Shown here: piece after piece, positions 6,028 to 8,983 of the stretch
Layout of the letters: every line of letters begins with the position of its first letter
Numbering within the stretch: the stretch's first letter is position 1
From: an uncultured Collinsella sp.
GTDB lineage: Bacteria > Actinomycetota > Coriobacteriia > Coriobacteriales > Coriobacteriaceae
NCBI GenBank assembly: GCA_905197585.1
Contig: CAJJZO010000064.1
Location: 1 to 8,983 of the forward strand
DNA length: 8,983 nucleotides
Direction: 5' to 3'
Position numbers and translations under genes: made by a program
Notes under the pieces: model-generated
Told to the model about the DNA's origin: nothing
What the model saw: the letters and a program-made list of their open reading frames with translations, nothing else
The model's database searches: none

Positions 6028-6858
6028 TTACTTCTTACGGCGACGAATGATGTGCTGGTTCGAGACCTTCTTCTTCTTGCGCGTACGAAGGCCCTTCGTC
6101 GGCTTACCCCAGGGGGTAACAGAGGGACGACCAGAGGTGTGGTTCTTGCCCTCGCCACCGCCGTGCGGGTGGTCGACAGGGTTCATGACGGTACCGCGGA
6201 CGGTCGGGCGCACGTTCATGTGACGCTTACGGCCAGCCTTGCCGATGACGATGTTGGAGTGATCGGCGTTGCCGACCTCACCGACGGTGGCGCGGCAGGT
6301 GACGAGGATGCGGCGCATCTCGGAGGAAGGCATACGGACGATAGCGTACTTGCCCTCCTTACCCATCAGCTGGCAGGAGTTACCGGCGGAACGGGCGATA
6401 GCAGCGCCCTTGCCCGGCTGGAACTCGACGGCGTGGATGAGCGTACCGACGGGGATGTCGGCGAGGGGCAGAGCGTTGCCCGGCTTGATGTCGGCGTCAG
6501 AACCGGACATGATGGTCTGACCGACCTCGAGGCCCTTGGGGGCCAGGATGTAGCGCTTCTCACCGTCAGCATAGTGCAGCAGAGCGATGCGAGCGGAACG
6601 GTTCGGATCGTACTCGATCGTGGCAACCTTGGCGGGCACGCCGTCCTTGTTGCGCTTGAAGTCGATCACGCGGTAACGACGCTTCACGCCACCGCCCTGG
6701 TGGCGGGTGGTGATGCGGCCGTTGTTGTTACGACCGGCCTTCTTGGGCAGGGGCTCGAGAAGAGACTTCTCGGGCTTGGTGCAGGTGATCTCGGAGAAGT
6801 CGGAGATCGTCTGCCAACGCCTACCAGCGGAGGTCGGCTTAAGGTGCTTTACAGCCAT
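6028..6858 (-). CDS. rplB: 50S ribosomal protein L2
   Basis: This 276-aa protein is a core 23S rRNA-binding protein needed for subunit association and peptidyl transfer. The start chosen is the ATG at 6858-6856 ([16 protein letters not shown]), which matches the family N-terminus and has AAAGGG about 8 nt upstream. The frame is open further upstream to 6933 but that part has no L2 character. It contains [15 protein letters not shown] (55-69), the [20 protein letters not shown] core and HPHGGGEGK (230-238) with the conserved His230, followed by the basic tail [17 protein letters not shown] 179-nt spacer separates it from rplW, far longer than usual, and holds a palindrome, a promoter-like repeat and a leader that can pair with the ribosome binding site. 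Confidence 0.98.
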   Translation of the reverse strand: MAVKHLKPTSAGRRWQTISDFSEITCTKPEKSLLEPLPKKAGRNNNGRITTRHQGGGVKRRYRVIDFKRNKDGVPAKVATIEYDPNRSARIALLHYADGEKRYILAPKGLEVGQTIMSGSDADIKPGNALPLADIPVGTLIHAVEFQPGKGAAIARSAGNSCQLMGKEGKYAIVRMPSSEMRRILVTCRATVGEVGNADHSNIVIGKAGRKRHMNVRPTVRGTVMNPVDHPHGGGEGKNHTSGRPSVTPWGKPTKGLRTRKKKKVSNQHIIRRRKK

Positions 6859-6861
6859 TAC

Positions 6862-6929
6862 AATCCCTTTCAATAGGAATCCGTTAGCCATCGCAGACAG
6901 GGATTCGAGGTTCTGCCTCGGGTGCGATG
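6862..6929 (-). promoter_or_regulatory. rplB leader: nested hairpin with an anti-Shine-Dalgarno segment
   Basis: On the minus-strand RNA, CAUCGCA (6929-6923) pairs with UGCGAUG (6895-6889). Inside it, CGAGG (6920-6916) pairs with CCUCG (6910-6906). The 10-nt internal loop on the 3' side (6905-6896) begins AAUCCCU, which is a perfect 7-nt complement of AGGGAUU (6868-6862), the rplB Shine-Dalgarno region. A competing 6-bp pairing, GAAUCC (6906-6901) with GGAUUC (6882-6877), is also possible. The layout suggests a pseudoknot or switch that can hide the ribosome binding site. Likely ligands (L2 or L4) are inference only. Confidence 0.55.
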
Positions 6930-6938
6930 ACACCGGAC

Positions 6939-6964
6939 GTATACACGGTTCCGGGCGTGTCCAT
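6939..6964 (-). promoter_or_regulatory. 26-bp element, copy before rplB
   Basis: It matches 8804-8829 at 23 of 26 positions. On the minus strand it begins ATGGA, has ACGCCCG in the middle and ends CCGTGTATAC. It ends about 80 nt before the rplB ATG. The TATACG at its minus-strand 3' end could be a -10 box, but no good -35 is seen at 17 nt. Next to it, GGGCGT/ACGCCC (6953-6958 and 6970-6975) forms a dyad overlapping the element, and TATAAA lies at 6970-6965. It is either a promoter or a protein-binding site shared by two ribosomal blocks. Confidence 0.5.
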
Positions 6965-6982
6965 TTTATACGCCCAAAACCT

Positions 6983-7020
6983 TGAGCTCTCGCCTCCCCT
7001 AATTGGGAGGCATGAGCTCA
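6983..7020 (-). promoter_or_regulatory. Long palindrome after rplW (attenuator or processing hairpin)
   Basis: TGAGCTC (6983-6989) pairs with GAGCTCA (7014-7020). After a 2x2 internal loop, GCCTCCC (6992-6998) pairs with GGGAGGC (7005-7011) around a 6-nt loop, giving 14 perfect pairs. It starts 17 nt after the rplW stop codon. Only TTTT follows, after AGG on the minus strand, so it is at best a partial terminator. An attenuator or RNase processing site between rplC-D-W and rplB onwards fits equally well. Confidence 0.6.
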
Positions 7021-7037
7021 CTCAACAGCAGCGAGTC

Positions 7038-7325
7038 TTAGGCCTGGTTGCCAAAGACCTCGATGGTGTCGCCCTCGGCCAGCGTGACGATGGCCTTCTT
7101 CCAAGAACGGGTCTTGCCGGCGACATAGCGCACGCGCTTGGTCTTGGGCTTGACCGTCAGGGTGTTCACGCGAACGACCTTGACGCCGAAGATCTCCTCG
7201 ACAGCGTCCTTGATCTGATACTTGTTAGCATCCTTGGCGACCTCGAACGTGTACTTGTTCTGCTCCATGCCGGAGAAGGAACGCTCGGACACGATCGGAC
7301 GGATGATGATCTCGTGGGCGGTCAT
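7038..7325 (-). CDS. rplW: 50S ribosomal protein L23
   Basis: This 95-aa protein at the exit tunnel is the docking site for trigger factor and SRP. Family features include HEIIIRPIVSERSFSGMEQNKYTFEVAKDANKYQIKDAVEEIFGVKV (4-49) and VNTLTVKPKTKRVRYVAGKTRSWKKAIVTL. The ATG directly abuts the rplD stop (TAAATG, no gap), with GGAGG 11 nt upstream inside rplD, so the pair is translationally coupled. A long palindrome follows the stop. Confidence 0.98.
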   Translation of the reverse strand: MTAHEIIIRPIVSERSFSGMEQNKYTFEVAKDANKYQIKDAVEEIFGVKVVRVNTLTVKPKTKRVRYVAGKTRSWKKAIVTLAEGDTIEVFGNQA

Positions 7326-7952
7326 TTATGCAAGCACCTCCCCGAAGTGAGCGGCGATGTCGGCGGGCATCAGCACAGCGTTGTTGTTGACGAGATCGTA
7401 GGTGTTGGCCTCGTCGGCAGTGATGATGAACGTCTTGGGAATGTTGCGGAACGACAGGTAGGCGTTGACGTCCTCATCGCGAACGATGATGGTCAGACGC
7501 TTACCCTCAAGGCCGAGAGCCTTGAGCATGGCGACGGCAGCCTTGGTGGAAGGCTTCTCGAAGCCGTAGTCGTCGACGAGCACGAGCTCGCCATCGGCCA
7601 GCTTGGCGGACAGCGCGGAGCGCATAGCCAGCTTGACCTCCTTGTTGTTCATACGCTTAGCGTAGGAACGGGGCTTGGGGGCGAAGACAACGCCACCGTG
7701 ACGCCACTGGGCAGCACGGATGGAACCCTGGCGGGCACGGCCGGTGCCCTTCTGACGCCAAGGCTTCTTGCCGCCACCGGAAACCTCAGAGCGACCCTTA
7801 GCAGACTGGGTGCCCTGACGCCAAGAGGCCATCTGGCACTTGACGATGTGGTGCATAACGTGGATGTTCGGCTCGATGCCGTACACCTCAGCGGCGAGCT
7901 CGGCCTCGGCGACCTTCTTGCCCTCGCTGTTCTTTACTTCAAACTTTGCCAT
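7326..7952 (-). CDS. rplD: 50S ribosomal protein L4
   Basis: This 208-aa protein has a globular domain plus an extended loop that reaches the exit tunnel. The loop signature is complete: GRSEVSGGGKKPWRQKGTGRARQGS (53-77) followed by APKPRSYAKRMNNKEVKLAMRSALS. In E. coli L4 is the autogenous regulator of the S10 operon, acting on a structured leader, so it is the first candidate ligand for the hairpins found upstream of rplC or rplB here (inference). AAGGAG is about 8 nt upstream of the ATG; the gap from rplC is 46 nt. Confidence 0.98.
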   Translation of the reverse strand: MAKFEVKNSEGKKVAEAELAAEVYGIEPNIHVMHHIVKCQMASWRQGTQSAKGRSEVSGGGKKPWRQKGTGRARQGSIRAAQWRHGGVVFAPKPRSYAKRMNNKEVKLAMRSALSAKLADGELVLVDDYGFEKPSTKAAVAMLKALGLEGKRLTIIVRDEDVNAYLSFRNIPKTFIITADEANTYDLVNNNAVLMPADIAAHFGEVLA

Positions 7953-7998
7953 TTAAGTGTTCTCCTTGGTATGACGCTGGGCTAAATGGGCTGGGCCC

Positions 7999-8619
7999 TT
8001 AGGCCATACGGATGGCGACGAGACCATTCTTGGCACCCGGGACAGCGCCCTTGACCAAGATGAGGTTCTGCTCGGCATCGATGCGGACAACGGAAAGGTT
8101 CTTGACGGTAACGCGCTCGTTACCCATGTGACCGGCCATCTTGACGCCCTTGAGGACGCGCGCAGGATAGGCGCACTGACCGATAGAACCGGGGTGACGC
8201 TGGAAGTGAGAACCATGCGTCATAGGACCGCGGCGCTGACCCCAGCGCTTGATGCGACCCTGGAAGCCCTTACCCTTGGAGGTACCGATGACGTCGACCT
8301 TCTCGACATCAGCGAAATCAGCGACGGTGACGACCTCGCCGACCTTGTGCTCCTCGCCGTTCTCGACGCGGACCTCACGAAGGAAGCGGACAGGCTCGAC
8401 GCCGGCCTTGGCGAAGTGACCAGCCATGGGCTTGTTCACGTTCTTGGCCTTGATGTCGCCGAAACCGATCTGGACGGCGTCATAGCCGTCGGTTGCCTGA
8501 GTTTTAACCTGCGAGACAGCGCAGGGGCCAGCCTGGATGACCGTGACGGGAACGACGTTGTCGTCCTCGTCCCAAACCTGGGTCATGCCAATCTTGCGGC
8601 CGAGAATCATGCTGATCAA
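7999..8619 (-). CDS. rplC: 50S ribosomal protein L3
   Basis: This 206-aa protein reaches toward the peptidyl transferase centre. It contains [25 protein letters not shown], the [10 protein letters not shown] loop (112-121) and [11 protein letters not shown] (137-147). The start is uncertain: TTG at 8619-8617 gives MISMILG and has a weak GGGA 7 nt upstream, while ATG at 8610-8608 gives MILG, a normal family start, but has no Shine-Dalgarno at usable distance. A small hairpin, GATCA/TGATC (8614-8618 and 8624-8628), spans the TTG. In the usual operon rpsJ precedes this gene; no S10 coding sequence is found in the 364 nt upstream. Confidence 0.97.
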   Translation of the reverse strand: MISMILGRKIGMTQVWDEDDNVVPVTVIQAGPCAVSQVKTQATDGYDAVQIGFGDIKAKNVNKPMAGHFAKAGVEPVRFLREVRVENGEEHKVGEVVTVADFADVEKVDVIGTSKGKGFQGRIKRWGQRRGPMTHGSHFQRHPGSIGQCAYPARVLKGVKMAGHMGNERVTVKNLSVVRIDAEQNLILVKGAVPGAKNGLVAIRMA

Positions 8620-8639
8620 GATATGATCCCAACTCTCGC

Positions 8640-8691
8640 GTGGTCTTGGGACAATGCGTACACCACCGAGCGTACGCCCCTAGAGGACCAC
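8640..8691 (-). promoter_or_regulatory. rplC leader hairpin
   Basis: Three stacked inverted repeats nest around one loop: GTGGTC/GACCAC (8640-8645 and 8686-8691), GGG/CCC (8648-8650 and 8678-8680) and GCGTAC/GTACGC (8656-8661 and 8672-8677), with a 10-nt loop and a 5-nt bulge. It ends 20-30 nt before the rplC start codon. Position and shape suit an r-protein autoregulatory leader; no known class was recognised. Confidence 0.5.
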
Positions 8692-8715
8692 TACTTACAC
8701 GACGTGCTCCCCAGT

Positions 8716-8743
8716 CTTGTATTGCGTCCGGACTACCTGACAA
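8716..8743 (-). promoter_or_regulatory. Possible promoter upstream of rplC
   Basis: On the minus strand TTGTCA (8743-8738, 5/6 to the -35 consensus) is followed after 16 nt by TACAAG (8721-8716, 4/6 to the -10). A start some 7 nt later would give a leader of about 100 nt that includes the 8640-8691 hairpin. The match is modest; TATACT at 8808-8803 is a competing -10 with a poor -35. Confidence 0.3.
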
Positions 8744-8803
8744 CCCTATTAAGCAGGCATTTTGTCCAGCCAGAATACTCCCCTGGTTACACACAGCTGT
8801 TTA

Positions 8804-8829
8804 GTATACACGGGTGCGGGCGTATCCAT
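8804..8829 (-). promoter_or_regulatory. 26-bp element, copy before rplC
   Basis: It is 23/26 identical to 6939-6964, in the same orientation relative to the downstream gene. Here the minus-strand 3' end runs into TATACT (8808-8803), a good -10 box, though the hexamer 17 nt upstream (CGATGG) is a poor -35. The distance to the rplC start is about 185-195 nt, against about 80 nt for the rplB copy. Confidence 0.5.
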
Positions 8830-8890
8830 CGAGATTCATATTTCACTCACATTGTTTACGCAGGTAAAGTGCGTGGATGGCTCCTGGGCA

Positions 8891-8983
8891 CGGGCGGGGG
8901 GGGGCGCGCAAAAAAATAATTTAAAAACAAAAAAAAAACGCCCCCCACCGACAGACCCAAAAAATTATAAGAAGTTTTGGGTG
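8891..8983. other. Homopolymer-rich right edge, probable low-quality contig end
   Basis: The last ~90 bases contain runs of nine Gs (8896-8904), seven As (8910-8916), ten As (8929-8938) and six Cs (8941-8946), with no coding potential and composition unlike the rest. An 8-bp inverted repeat, ACCCAAAA/TTTTGGGT (8955-8962 and 8975-8982), is present. Sequencing or assembly error at a contig end is the simplest explanation. Nothing here should be used to infer biology without reads. Confidence 0.55.

Noticed and set aside
6859..6933. Extended N-terminus of rplB starting at 6933
   Set aside because: The added 25 residues have no L2 character and would run through the structured leader. The ATG at 6858 has a suitable Shine-Dalgarno and gives the normal L2 start.
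8504..8794. Minus-strand open frame across the rplC start
   Set aside because: It overlaps rplC in another frame and its translation matches nothing recognisable. It is neither rpsJ nor a plausible leader peptide.
8896..8904. G-quadruplex at the G9 run
   Set aside because: It is a single G-run in a stretch that looks like sequencing error, so no structural claim is justified.
1603..8919. Long plus-strand open frames, e.g. 1603-2523, 4809-5792, 5998-6876, 6927-7985 and 8128-8919
   Set aside because: They lie antisense to well-supported genes, have low-complexity Gly/Leu/Asp/Ala-rich translations, no family resemblance and no proper ribosome binding sites. They arise from GC-biased codon use on the minus strand.

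Overview
The window is a minus-strand stretch of a high-GC, Gram-positive-style genome. Gene order, protein sequences and strong AGGAGG-type ribosome binding sites best fit the class Coriobacteriia (Collinsella-like). That placement is inferred from protein character, not from a search. Every gene I can support reads leftwards; the long plus-strand open frames are codon-bias shadows of these genes.

The right two thirds (8619 down to 2831) is most of the S10/spc ribosomal protein cluster in canonical order: rplC, rplD, rplW, rplB, rpsS, rplV, rpsC, rplP, rpmC, rpsQ, rplN, rplX. Two things are not canonical. First, the cluster is truncated at both visible ends: rpsJ is not in the 364 bases upstream of rplC, and after rplX there is a strong intrinsic terminator instead of rplE. 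Second, otherwise tight junctions (0 to 46 nt, several overlapping) are interrupted by roomy spacers before rplC (over 360 nt), before rplB (179 nt) and before rplN (118 nt). Each spacer holds nested RNA hairpins just upstream of the next start codon, and two of them share a 26-bp element (23/26 identical). The rplB spacer also has a stretch perfectly complementary over 7 nt to its own Shine-Dalgarno region. Together these suggest three separately controlled blocks: rplC-D-W, rplB through rpsQ, and rplN-X.

To the left of the terminator is an accessory module. A Gfo/Idh/MocA-family oxidoreductase (2502-1423) is followed 3 nt later by a DeoR-family sugar-phosphate-responsive repressor (1419-673). 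Then, after 255 nt, comes the start of a fructose-type PTS EIIB(C) gene that runs off the left edge. Likely theme: uptake of a sugar by the PTS, sensing of its phosphate by the DeoR regulator, and redox handling of a sugar or polyol-like metabolite. The oxidoreductase upstream region carries helically phased ACGC/GCGT motifs and a 16-bp inverted repeat. The oxidoreductase-regulator pair is flanked by two oppositely oriented REP-like stem-loops with different stems but a shared TGGGGACAGRC core. A second large palindrome (22-bp arms) abuts the left one.

The last ~90 bases at the right edge are homopolymer-rich and look like a low-quality contig end.
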